Part shown: piece by piece, positions 11,401-22,700 of the stretch | How the letters are laid out: each line of letters begins with the position of its first letter | Numbering within the stretch: the stretch's first letter is position 1 | NCBI RefSeq assembly: GCF_019649055.1 | Contig: NW_026570237.1 | Coordinates: 1,364,001-1,428,000, forward strand | DNA length: 64,000 bases | DNA from: Paramacrobiotus metropolitanus | Lineage: Eukaryota; Tardigrada; Eutardigrada; Parachela; Macrobiotidae | Reading direction: 5' to 3' | Notes under the pieces: generated by a model | The model's input: the letters and a program-made list of their open reading frames with translations, nothing else | What the model was told of the DNA's origin: nothing | Databases searched by the model: none | Position numbers and translations under genes: made by a program

Positions 11401-14190
11401 CTCTCCTGCTAACAGCGGTACCGAGTCAGTTGTCCTGTATGAGCGCATTATGCGGGTTTACCGCAGCAGATATGGCTACCGGAGCAGTTGGTTGCGCTGT
11501 GTGTGGCCTGCGTCCGCCAGCTGACAGACAACCGAAAGCATCAGAGAAGCTGACGTTTTTTCGCGCACCTCCGTCCGCGTTGGATGCATTGCGAAAGAAA
11601 TGGATAGACTTCTGTAATCAGCAGCGGAACGACATCGACTGGGCATCCATTGGGGCGGATACGCCGTGGTATCTGTGTGAAAACCATTTCGAAATGAGGG
11701 ACAGAAAAGCGACAGAAAACATTGGCTCCCTCGCTAGTGATACGGAAGCAGTTCCGTCATTATCTTATTTTTTGGACTTGAATTACGCTGACTCAACGCC
11801 GACGACATCTGATGGTGATTTGTATGGAAATTCCCTGATGCGCATTGGCACTTTCTGTTGCGTGCCGGGATGTGAAACTATGTTAGAAAAAGGTGTCACC
11901 TGGTCAAAAACATTTGTTATGTTTCTTCCACCAGATGATGAACGGTATAATGAATGGCTCCGGATGGTGCGATACAATGCTTCCTGGATTCCCGGGAGTC
12001 GTGCGAAAATTTGTCGGCAACACTTCCCTGCATCGGCATTCGAGCTGCGATATCGCAAGAAAGGGTCTCCAAAGTCTGCCTGCCTACTTAATACAGCTTT
12101 CCCCACTCAGCTTTCTTGCATGGAATCTTTGTGCACGTTCACACCGGCCGACATGATTGCGGGGAAACAAGGCTGTGCTGTGTGCGGTCTTCGTCCGTTC
12201 ACGCCCAACCGCCGACTGAAACTCTCGGAGAAGCTGGAGTTCTTCCGGGCACCCTCGGGCGAAATCAGAGAGAAATGGGTTGAATTCTGCACATCACAAA
12301 GAATGGATATTGACTGGTCGTTGATTCCGGAGGAAACACCGTGGTATCTATGCGAAAACCATTTCGATGCGCAGAACAAGGCGAAATGTGCTGAACAGAC
12401 AGCAATCCCTTCCCTTTCGTTTTCCATGTACGTTAATTCCGGAGCTTTAGAAGCTTTTGCTGGTCCAGACGATGAAGGAATCAAAAGTGCAAAGAAAAAA
12501 AGAAGGAAGCGTCTTCGTCCGCCTGCTTGCTGTGTGCCGGGATGTCGGATGTTCGCATGGAACGAGCCCCTATCGGCGCCGGTATCCTTTCATTATGTCG
12601 GTCAAGGGATCGGGTCTCGGGATGATTGGGCAGATCATATCCGATGTGCCGTTTCATGGAGACCTAAGTCACGCGATACAGTGTGCAGTCGCCATTTCTG
12701 CCTTGGAGACTTCCGCGAAACAAGCTCCGACCAACCGCTACAATTCCGAAAATTGAGAGCGAACGTAGTGCCGTCTAAGCTGGATTGTACTGCAGCGTAC
12801 CGCGCTCCAAAGGATACAGATGCGTTATTAGGAAGGGAAGGTGTCCAGACGTGTTGTGTGTGCGGATGCTGGCGGCCACTGGACAAGACTGACCTAATTC
12901 TATCTGAGAGACTGAGCTTCTTTCCCTTTCCGGATGACGAAATCCTACGTGATTCATGGGTGACCTCTTGTCGTCAATGGAATCCCAATTTGACCGTGTC
13001 GAAAGAATCGGTTATTTGTGAGAATCATTTCTCGTTGGATGATTTGACATGGCTGCTGGAAGATGGCAAAGAAGCCAGACTGGTGCCGAAGAACAGTGCT
13101 ATGCCGACATGTGAGAGACTGCCTGTGCCTGTCAGATTAAATACTAACGGTGCTTTTGCAAGCAAGAAAAGTACATCAACTAGCAGCAGGAAGAGTACAT
13201 CAGCGGCGGCAAATGCTGATCGCATCACCGGCTACAAATGCTGCGTGCCGGGATGTGGGAATCGTGCGCAAGTGGAAGGCAAGTTGGAGAAGATAACCTT
13301 TCATGTTTTTCCTGGTCTCTGCGCTTCATCTCGCTTCTGCGAATGGATGAACCGGATTCGTTGCTCGATTTCGTGGACGCCTCACCCGCTCAATCGAGTG
13401 TGTAGTAAGCATTTTAGTCCTAAGGATTTTATGGAAGAAACGGCGAAAGGCAGGCAGCCTCGCACTAATCTGTTGAAGAAAGATGTGGTGCCGTCTATAT
13501 TGCAGTGTGCTGAAAAGTTTCGAAGCCCGATGAATTCGGGTGAATCGGCTGAATTGAATGAAGTACGCACGTGCTGTGTATGTGGATGGTGGCGTGCAGC
13601 CGGAGAGAAGAGTATCCAGTCTGAAATTCTGACATTTTTCTCGTTTCCTGCGGAAGATGGTCACCGCGAACAGTGGGTGAACATTTGCCGCGAATGGAAT
13701 CCCGATTTCGTCTTCTCGGAAGGGTTGTTGGTGTGTGAAAATCATTTTCAGTTGGACGAACTGACGTGGGCGCATGTGAGTAAGGTGAACGGGGAACTGA
13801 AACTACGAAGCGGTGCAGTTCCGTCGGAAAGATACCTGCGTCCGCTCAGTTTTGCGGACGATACAAGAGCTCGAGATGACACTGCTGAAATGGTGGCAGG
13901 AGTGCCATTCGATGATCTTACTGGGTTGTCTTCGCTTAATCCGGACGCTGATTCGGTGGATGGGGATGATAGCGAAGCTGGCAACGACACCTGCGTATAC
14001 GAAGAAAGAGACTGCATGTCGGTGGATGAGAATGCATGGAATTACGATGCAACGGCGGATGAAGAGTCGCTCATGGAAACTGACGACCCGAACGTACCCT
14101 TAATGGACATCACGATTTCTAAATGTGCTCCTCTGAGGACGACGAGAGTCGCCGAAAATGGTCTTCCGGAAGATGAGAGCTATACTAACG
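8401..14190 (+). other. Unit A THAP array (11 domains in exons 1-3)
   Basis: Exon 1 encodes one THAP domain: Cys pair near the N-terminus, FFDFPHPNDPR, W, ICSRHF, and the closing DALPCVF box that corresponds to the AVPTxF box of THAP proteins. Exon 2 (8960-10722) has one a/b pair, a Pro/Ser-rich linker with a tandem repeat of about 13 codons (APSLIAPRPSP type, 9940-10050), and a four-finger C2H2 module. Exon 3 (10866-14190) begins with three C2H2 motifs, the third degenerate (second Cys is Ser, one His is Leu), then four a/b pairs. Subtype a starts CCVPGC and ends C(S/R)xHF. Subtype b starts with CAVCGLRP or CCVCGCWRP and ends CENHF. Both carry an (A/V)(V/I)P(S/T) box afterwards. THAP domains are C2CH zinc-dependent DNA-binding modules related to P-element transposase. 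Confidence 0.85.
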
Positions 14191-17100
14191 GTAAGGGGGC
14201 ATTTTGTCGAAGTGCACAAGGATGACGAAGTTTAACGATCTGGTTGGGGAAATGTGAGCATTATTTGGATCTTCTTTCGTTCCAATTTTTAAAAAATTGA
14301 GCGATTATAGGCACTTTGTAAATCTCCGCATACATAGTGCGTAATTTTAAGTGGTATGTTGTATTGTTGACGTTTTATGGTTTCAGTCGGCACCTTATTT
14401 GACATGCCCTCAGCGCTCCCGTTTAGCACCGACGCGCAAATTGGGATTACTCCCCCTCCTTCGCCCCCGCGATGTGCCCCGGATGATGCTTTAGTGTGTA
14501 AGAGCGTACATAGATCCATTTTTTCAGTTGATCCGCTAAATGTCACGGATGTTACGATACTAACGAGTGTCTACACCCATGCTTATAGATTGCGACTGTT
14601 GTCACAAATTTCTTCCCACTCCATGTTGGCTACACGCAGCCAGCATTTGTGATGAGCCAGTTGTTCCGTTGGCCGTCGGAAGTTTGCCGAAGATGCTTTA
14701 CTTGGATGTCTGCGATGATTCGCAAACTGGTAGAAAAATTTTGTCTGCTACTGCCCATCCAGTCCGGTGCCTATAAAGTCATTGAAATGTTTAGGGAAAA
14801 CAGTATTCACGAAGGAGGTGATTGCCCGGCACACCGTGTTTGGACCGTTAATCGCACCACTGACGCCGGGTAACAGCGAAAAGGCGCTATACTTTTCTGT
14901 TACGGAAGAGCAGCGCAGGTATTACGAACTGGAATCTGAATACGCATGCAACTGGATGAAGCATGTCCGGTTCGCGGACAGCCTGCAAAACAGCAACTTG
15001 CTGGTGTTCTCGCGCGGATCGGAAGTGGTTTTTGTCACCATCAAGACAATCGCTCCGCACGAAGAACTCAAGGTCTGGTATTCCAAGCAGTACCTGGATA
15101 TGGTGGAAACGCACGGAAACGCTGCTGCTGAAGATGTTAAACTGGAAATAGACGATGAAGGTAAATATTGTGTCAAGGTAACACTTTAATGGAGAATGCT
15201 GTAGAATTTTACGTAACTTGATGTTTTGATGACCTACAGTTGAGGGGACGTCTTTGCCATTCGATGATTATGGCGAATTAGCAGAAACCGCACCTGGAGA
15301 CCATGAAGTGACTGGAAGTTGTCCATTTGAAGCAGTTTGTGTGGCCCATTTACCAATGGAAAGAGTTTCATCGTTGCCAATGGAAAGCGTGTCATCGTTG
15401 CCATTGACAGTAGATGATGATTATCTGCAGAGTGACCAAAGATCTTGTGTACGCTCAAAAACAAATCGAACCAACAAATCGCGAGGTTTTTTCACCAGCA
15501 ATATTTGTTTGGAATGCAACGTAAGGTTTCGGAGAGAGGATATGCTGCGTTTGCATCAGTTCAGCCACACGGGCTACGATGGGCAGCCTGAACGAGAGTG
15601 TCCGGAGTGTTCGAAACATTACGATGATTTTCCTGCTTTACTGAAGCATGTTGACGAGCATGGAACGCCGCTTGTGCAGTGCCCGGTCTGCAGCGAAACG
15701 TGCAGTTTAAGCGCGATTTTCATGCATCTACACCGTTATCATCCCGGAATTGAACGGAGAAAGTTGTATTTGAGGAGTTCGATCTGCAATAAGTGCGGCA
15801 TGCGATTTGGCAGTAATTTTCTTTGTCGGTTACATCAGTTGGGTCATCAGGACCAGGAGTGTATCAACAGCATAAAAATTACGCGAAAATGCCCGGAATG
15901 CGGTGAGATGTTCGAGAACCTCGATAAACTGGCGGCGCATGTGGATGTGCACGGAAAGCTAACGAAGAAGTGTCCAGTTTGCAACGGTTATTACCCTGGA
16001 ATGAAGAGACATATTGCACGCAGCCATCCGCAGTTTTCAGCCGAGAGAACTTGCCCGGAATGTGGGAAACAATTCGCGCACGAATCCTCCTTTGTGCCCC
16101 ACATGCGGGTTAGTGTTTACCTTCGTTGATGGTCGTTTAGGTGCTTGAGTCAGCTTGACTACATGAAAATACTCTTGTTGTGGTTATAATTTTAGGGCCA
16201 TCGGATCAGAGCATCTCTGGACAGTTGGACGTGCCGGGAATGTCGACTGCAGTTTCCGAAAGACAGTTTATTTGTCTTGCATAAGAGCAGCCATGATACT
16301 GCAGCCTATAACGCAACTGCCGGCGCGCAGAGATGTTCCGAATGCGCGGAAGAGTTTGACGGGATGGATGCACTGCTTGAGCATGTTCTGACGCATGCTG
16401 TACCCGCGGAGAACTGTCCCGAATGCGGCCACTGGATCGGCCGCAACCGTTTGCGTAAGCACATGAAGAACCAGCATCCTGCGCGAGCGCTGCCTACCCA
16501 TATGAAGCGTCACCACTCGGCGCGTGCGCACCGATCTGTTTTACAACAGGACGAGTCGAACGATAGTGCATTCGTTGACAAAGCGCACGATGAGGTACAA
16601 AGTAATACTAAAAGGAACCCTATTTCGAAAACTTGTTTTTTTACAGTTTTGATGGTTTTACAGCTTCATAAGAGAACGCCAGTTGAAGCGTTAGCTTGTA
16701 CTGATTGTGGGTTGCGGTTTCTGACCGAGGATCTCCTCCACATTCACGAATTTAAACACACGAAAATGAAACTTCCATTGGCACTGGACAGTGTCCGGAG
16801 TGCAAGAAATCCTTCGCCGTGGCGGATGATCTTGTGGAGCACGTACAAGCACATGCATCAAACACGAGGAAATGTCCATTGTGTGGTCGGTGGCGTGTAA
16901 ATATGTCTCAGCACCTCAAGCAAAAGCATCCTGAGAATAAGAACGAAACATACCAGTGTCCACAGTGTAGTGAACGCTTTCGGTTACGCCGCCGCTTGGA
17001 GCAGCACATGCTGGTGAGTGGTAATGAATACGCATAGTATGAACGTGCCGCTTCTGCTGGTTTGAAATTCTCGGAATAATGCTGTGCATAGTCGTCACTT

Positions 17101-20100
17101 TGCATTTGACTTTCAAACATAAATTTGCCAATTATTAGTATTAGTTTCACACAGATACTGGATGTATCTGTCTGCTAAAAGCTCTGAGCGAGTTGCAGAA
17201 AATCGCCCGTTATTGGAAATGTGTTCAACCGTTGATCTTGTAACCGAGTGCGCGATCAACGATTACATATTTTGCACACTAATATACATAAACTAAATAA
17301 AAAATGAGGACTATACTAAAAAATTATTTTATTAAAAAAATTAAAATTATGGCATCTTCGGGAGATTGGAATCTGTATGTAATCAGTTGTGCCGAATATG
17401 TAGCGAAAGTTATTGGTTACTGAGAGAAGGGGAAGTAGTCATCTCATAATTGCATTTTAACAGCAGAGACACGGGCAGCAGGTGCGCTTTAGGAAAACCA
17501 CATGTGCTCAGTGTGGTCTCCGATTCAGCACGGACTTATTATGTCGCATCCATGAATATGGACACGGCGGCAAAGAATTAGCAGACGATCTACGAAACCA
17601 AACTACATGCGTTGAATGTGTGGAAGCATTTGACAGCTTCGACGCACTGGTGAAGCACGCCGAGATCCACGGCAGACAAACGGAGGAGTGTCCCGTTTGT
17701 AAGGAACGTTTTCAAGCATTGAAGGAGCATATTCGGCGTGATCATCCCGGTTGCCAATACCGTTCCAAGAAGACGTGTGGAGACGGTCCGTATCGGTGTG
17801 AAGAATGCGGGAAGGAATTCCAGTCATATATTGCGTTTACCCGTCACGCCAATGTAAGTCAGCTGTCTCGCCAGGTGTTGTTGAAATTCAAATAATATGT
17901 TCACTACTGGAATAGTTCGTGTTATTCCTGTTTTTTTGTTTGATCCGGAATTTCCTGTGCTCGATGATTCGGTGTTGATGGTTGCCTTTCTTCTTGCAGG
18001 GCCACCGTGCTAAAGCCACACGGGTCGCTCGTACGTGTAGCGAGTGCGGTCTGCGCTTCAAGACCGATATCGAGTGCCGATTGCACAGGATACATCACGG
18101 AATCAACGAAGAATCAACGAAGCCGATAAGTGACACACGAGAATGTCCTGAATGCCATCAAAACTATGAAAATCTGGACGAATTAGTTGCACATCTTAGC
18201 GAGCACGGGAGAGCGACGGAGAAGTGCCCGGTATGCGGAGAATGGTATGCTGCTTTGACTGTCCATCTCCGAAGGGATCATCCGGATTACCGTCGTAAAT
18301 ATCTTCGGCTTTCGGAACTTGACGATGGAAATGATCACCCGGACGAAGGTTATTCGCACCAGACGTTCACATGCCCGAAATGCAGCATAGAATTCACTTC
18401 GAAGAGCGGCTTGACGGCGCATATTTCGGTTTGTGGCTCGGTTGCTCTGGTTTTGCAACATAAAGATTCGGAGGAAACGCCCAAGAAGGTACAACAACAG
18501 AAAAATCCAATTCCAGGAAAGTATAATTTACAATTGTTTATTGCATAGTTTCATCCGAGAACGACACCTGAAGCATTGGTGTGTACTAATTGTGGGCTGC
18601 GGTTCCTAACCGAGGAGCTTCTCCATCTGCACAAGCATATACATACGAAGGACGAAATTTCATTCAGTACAAGGGAATGTCCTGAGTGCCGGAAATTGTT
18701 TGCCGTGGCGGATGAACTTGTGGAGCACGTCGCAGAACATGCGACAGTTGCAAGGAAGTGTCTGGTTTGTGGCCAGTGGCGAGTGAATATGAGTCAACAT
18801 TTCAGAAGTCAGCATCCCGGATACGAGAAGGAACGCATGCTGGTACGTGGTCATGAATCCTTCTTACACGATCATACGGAGTATCGGCTGTCCAGTATTT
18901 TTTTTTCAGAAATTATATCTTACATCGTCCTCCCTTTCTGTCTAACTTTAACGAAGAAATGTGACAGTTACAATCATTTACAAATGTCTTCTACGAGTAT
19001 CGTAGTCTTCTGATGGTTGAGAAAAGTCAGAGTAATGATGTGTTGTCATGATAGTGATGTGTTATCATGAGTTATCTTGACTGCAGCCGCAGGCACACGG
19101 ACGCCAGCTGCGTTTCAAGAAAACCACGTGTGTTCAGTGTGGCTTGCGATTCAGCACGGACTTATTGTGCCTCATCCACGAGTACGAACACGGCCGCAAA
19201 AATTTAGCCGAAGATATACGACGCACAACCACATGTGATGAATGTGCAGAGGAATTTGAGGACTTCGACAAACTGGTGAAGCACGTCAAATTACACGGCC
19301 GGCAGACGAAGGAGTGTCCCGTTTGTAAGGGACGCTTTCATGCATTGAACTACCATATTCGGGCTTTTCATCCCGATTGCCAGTACCGGTGGAAGAATAC
19401 TCGTAGAGACGGTCTGTATCGGTGTGAAGAATGCGGGAAGGAGTTCGAGTCATTTACCGTTTATGCGCCTCATGTCACTGTATGTCAGCTATCTCACAAA
19501 GCTTCATTGCAATTGAATATTATGTGTATGTGATATTCGGACAAAAAAAAACCAGGAACGATAAAAACTACTACTGTGCCAGTTTGTTTTATTCATGTTT
19601 TTCTTTTTTTGTGCTTGGAGATTCGGAGTTGATGGTTGTGTTTGTTTTTGCAGAGCCACCGCGCTAAAGCCGCACTGGTCGCTCGTACGTGTAGCGAGTG
19701 CGGTCTGCGCTTCAAGACCGATATCCTGTCTCGCTTGCACAGAATGCAGCACGGAAACGAGGAATCAGCGGAGCTGATCTGTGACACACGAGAATGTCCT
19801 GAATGTCACCAAAAGTTTGAACATCTGGAGGAACTGGTTGCACACATTAGTGAGCATGGAAGAGCGACGCAACAATGTCCAGTGTGCGGAGACTGGTACG
19901 CTTCGTTGGCTGAACACATCCAACGTTATCATCCGGATTACCACCGTAGACGTCTTAACCTGACGTGCAGCGAGTGCGGACTGCGATTTACAAACGATTT
20001 GTTGTGCCGGTTGCATGAAGTATCCCACGGGAAATTGGAAATAGCGGAGGATATCCGTAACACTCGAGAATGCCCGCAAGGCGACGGAATTTTCCAAGAG

Positions 20101-22098
20101 CTTGATCAATTGGTGGAACATGTTGCCGGACATGGAAAGCCAACCGAAAAATGCCCGGTTTGCGGTCAGTCGTATGCCTGGTTGAAGGAGCACATCCGCC
20201 GTGATCATAAAGAACATTACGCGGAATTTGTCGCACAAGGAAAATTAAATTGTGACACGCCCAAGACGAAAGAATGTACCGGGTATCGATGCGAGAAATG
20301 TGGAAAGCAGCTTCCCACGCATACCAACTTGGATTCGCACATGGGGGTGCGTGTTTTTAATAAGGCGCTGTTTATTTTAAGCTACAGGATATTAAATTCT
20401 CATTTTTCAGAGACATCGTGCCAACGAACTCATGTACGACTCTGTGACTTGCAACGAATGCGGACTGCGATTTGGAAGTGCGCTGCTGTGTCAGCTTCAC
20501 AAGTTGCAGCATGACAGCGACGGATGCAGCGATGAGGAGTTGAAGAACACCAAATCGTGTCCCGAATGTGAAGAAGAATTCCAAGAAGTAGGATTGTTGG
20601 GTGCTCACGTTGCTGTACATGGCAAAGCGACCAGGAAATGTCCGGACTGCAGTCGTTGGTTCAGTGATCTCCGACACCACATGCGGCGCGAACACCCGGA
20701 GTCTTTTAAGGAATTTGTTGCCCAGCTGCAGCGTACTGGCGCAAAAGTTCCGGCTAAAGCCGTATCCGATGTATCGAAACGAAAAGAAACTCCACAGAAA
20801 GGCTACTGTTGTACAGAATGTTCGAGACGTTTTGAAAATTTCGGTAGTTTTAAGCGACATATGCAGGTAAGAGTTTTCGGGTGGTTGTGGGGAATTTGTG
20901 TAAGGTTTTTGTGAGAATTCTATTTATGTTTTATTATAGAGTCATGGCGAGGAAGACCCGTCCGATATTGTGACTTGCGACATGTGCGGTTTGCGCTTTA
21001 TGAACGAACACATGTGTGAGCTGCATAAAGTGAGCCACGGATTATTTAGCAAAAACCTGCAAAACACGGAAAAATGTCCAGAATGTGGTGGGAATTTTGA
21101 ACACCTGCAGGCGATGGCAGAGCATGTTGGCACCCACGGAGTGCAGGCGGAGCAGTGTTCGGTGTGCAATAAGTGGTTCGCTTCACTGCGACATCATGCG
21201 CGACAGTGTCGTAATCACGACGATCACCGTGACCGCTTCGAATCGTCAGATGATGCCGCAACGAACACGTCGGCATCTCCCAAAACTGGAGACTGGAAGA
21301 AAAGCTTTGAATGTCAGGAATGCGGGAAAGAATTTCGTTTGCGTGCCGGTTTGCAGTCTCACATGAAGGTTGGTTCTTGTCGGACTTCTTCTTCTGGATA
21401 AACGGATTGATTCAGTTATCCATAATTTGTTCGCTGCTTTGCAGACTGATCACGCGGCACTGAAATGTGTGGTTTGTGACAAAGTGTTCGGGAGCGATAC
21501 TGATCTGCAGCAGCATATGCTCTCTCACAGCAACAAAAATCAACTGAAATGCGGAATCTGCAAGAAAACATTCCAGTCATCGCGTATCTTTGCGGCGCAT
21601 GTCAGAGAGCATGAAAATGGGAAATTACCTGAACCCGTTGTAGAAGAAGCTGTGCCTAAGGAATGCGTAGTATGCCGGAAGCAGTTTGCGGATTTCCTTT
21701 TGCTGAATCAGCACGTGAAGAAGCACAATGTTAACGGTGGATTTGAGTGCGCGATGTGTAATGAAACGTTTCCCTTCTATCATTTATTGTCTCGCCATGT
21801 GATGGAGAAACAGCATTTTCGTCCCAAAATCGGCATCCCGTGCAGCGTGTGCGATGAAGAGTTGCCCGACGAAAACGCGTTACAGCTGCATTTATTTACC
21901 CATCACGATGCCGAGTTGACAGTCAAGTGTTATCTGTGCGCGGAACGATTCACGTGCAACGACGATCTCGACGTGCACACTGCTGCCGCGCATACAACGC
22001 TGGATGGGGATGATTCCGAAATGGAGATGGATGAGGAGGTTGGCCGGGAATGTTATCAGGAACTGATGGCAGGATTGAGCGACGACAGCAACGAATAG
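8401..22098 (+). CDS. Unit A: giant THAP-array / zinc knuckle / PR-SET / C2H2-array protein
   Basis: Reconstructed from 17 exons: 8401-8761, 8960-10722, 10866-14190, 14387-14497, 14589-14729, 14795-15160, 15240-16108, 16196-16594, 16664-17013, 17467-17853, 18000-18488, 18549-18842, 19093-19479, 19654-20346, 20411-20866, 20940-21368, 21445-22098 (TAG). Coding length is 11,474, one base short of 3,825 codons, because exon 9 holds a 1-base deletion. Predicted protein order: 11 THAP-like domains with seven C2H2-type motifs among them, a Pro/Ser linker, the C-x2-C-x7-C-x2-H knuckle, a PR/SET domain with an intact WYSKQY end, then about 50 more C2H2-type fingers. Introns before the C2H2 section are phase 1 (phase 0 between exons 2 and 3). 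Those inside the finger section are phase 0 and split the last finger of each exon. The joins agree in frame with paralogues B and C, which is the main support for a single gene. It could instead be two genes (THAP part and PRDM part); a transcript would decide. AATAAA at 22205-22210 is a likely polyadenylation signal. Confidence 0.7.
14589..15160 (+). other. Unit A zinc knuckle and PR/SET domain (exons 5-6)
   Basis: Exon 5 (14589-14729) gives CDCCHKFLPTPCWLH, C-x2-C-x7-C-x2-H, then a PLAVGSLPKMLYLDV segment. Exon 6 (14795-15160) gives TVFGPLIAP, YACNWMKHVRFA, NLLVFSRGS, FVTIKT and PHEELKVWYSKQYLD. This matches the order and spacing of the knuckle plus PR/SET unit of PRDM9/PRDM11, including the final WYxxxY. 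Family knowledge: PRDM9 methylates histone H3; activity here is inferred and untested. Exon 4 (14387-14497) is a 37-residue Pro-rich linker joined in phase 1. Confidence 0.85.
16664..17013 (+). pseudogene. Unit A exon 9 with a 1-base deletion
   Basis: Finger 1 is read in one frame (ACTDCGLRF) and fingers 2-4 in another (DDLVEHV, CPLCGRWRV, RFRLRRRLEQHML). Alignment with unit C (about 45720-45760) shows the spacing from finger 1 to finger 2 is 32 bases here and 33 there, so one base is missing between about 16757 and 16792. Without correction translation runs to a stop near 16900. Whether the base is missing in the animal or only in this assembly cannot be told from the sequence. Confidence 0.75.
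18000..18842 (+). other. Chimeric exon 11 and extra module exon 12 of unit A
   Basis: Exon 11 ends like the end of exon 8 in unit B (VLQxKDSEETPKK at 18450-18488 and 31630-31667), although its body is a different module. It is followed by a short intron and exon 12, a second copy of the module type seen once at this place in unit B (31727-32026). The former finger 4 splice donor is read through, and the finger closes with Cys instead of His (HISVC). This is the scar of a duplication or unequal crossover between similar exons. Confidence 0.65.
19654..20346 (+). other. Fused module exon 14 of unit A
   Basis: This exon carries seven finger motifs. Its first half matches the first half of the unit B exon 33066-33767, its middle matches 33841-34257 and its end (KEHIRRDHKEHYAEF onward) matches 34323-34745. 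Sequences present in B between these parts, including two introns, are absent. A deletion by recombination between modules explains it while keeping the frame. Confidence 0.65.
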
Positions 22099-22260
22099 TC
22101 AGCAGGACTTACTGATCCGGAATTGTAATGGCGTCAGTTTAGTGGCTTTTGTTTGAAATCCGTAAGCATCGATATTGACGTCGGCTGTATTTTGATATTT
22201 TTGTAATAAATACTATTTTGTGATATCATGAGTGTGCATTAGCGATAACTGTTGTCTGTT

Positions 22261-22408
22261 TAAGGCGCAATTCAAGTATTGCGTAACGGAAATTTTCAAC
22301 TTTTTTGACCACCCCCCCACCCTTTTGTGACCTTTATCCATGTATTACTTATGGGCGGGTAACGCCCCCACCCCCTGAGCCGTTACGTAATACTTGAATC
22401 GCGCCTTA
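22261..22408. mobile_element. MITE-like element with 29-bp terminal inverted repeats
   Basis: The first arm (22261-22289) starts TAAGGCGCAATTC. The last 29 bases (22380-22408) are its reverse complement at 27 of 29 positions. The 148-bp element has a C-rich interior and no coding capacity. TA at each outer edge could be the target duplication, which would fit a Tc1/mariner-type element; this family call is inference. Confidence 0.75.
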
Positions 22409-22599
22409 TTGATGGTTTATTGATACTTGTATTGATGTATGTGCAATTTCGAGTTTTTGGTTTGAGTTCGCGCTTCAGGGATTCTGTTAATCAATCGTTG
22501 CTTTTGTTTTTGCTAGGCTAAGGCAGCTTTTTTTTGTAATAAAGTCGGATTGTTAAATCTCACTTGAAGAAATGTAGTTTAATGTACAACATATTTCAC

Positions 22600-22700
22600 A
22601 GAACAAACAGCATTACCGCTTATTTCTGGGCTATATCATAATCGTACCTTCTCCCTGGTGAGGCAGCTGCCTAGCAAAAGCTAATAAACAGCTGCACTTA
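22600..22700. repeat. Conserved non-coding spacer element, copy 1
   Basis: Core words ACCGCTTATTTCT and GGTGAGGCAGCTGC recur with the same order and spacing at 36845-36945, 50538-50628 and 57052-57120. No open frame is shared. It is part of the duplicated spacer and may be regulatory. Confidence 0.55.

Larger units (their letters stand above)
15240..22098 (+). other. Unit A C2H2 finger array (exons 7-17)
   Basis: The repeated module holds four motifs: finger 1 (TCxxCGLRF, C-x2-C-x12-H-x3-H), finger 2 (CPEC...HVxxHG), finger 3 (CPVCGxWY, a short C-x2-C-x9-H-x4-H), finger 4 (CEECGKEF..., split by the exon end). The linker between fingers 2 and 3 (HGR-x-TE-x-C) recalls the TGEKP linker of DNA-binding C2H2 arrays. 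I count about 50 motifs after the PR domain. The last exon differs: six fingers with Cys-x-x-Cys starts such as CVVC, CGIC and CAMC, and an acidic tail. Odd points: the reading-frame break in exon 9 and a Cys-to-Gly change in one finger 2 (CPQGDG, exon 14). Confidence 0.8.

Noticed and set aside
10595-14103. Many shorter alternative frames inside the THAP exons
   Set aside because: They overlap frames with conserved zinc ligands shared by three paralogues and show no conservation themselves.
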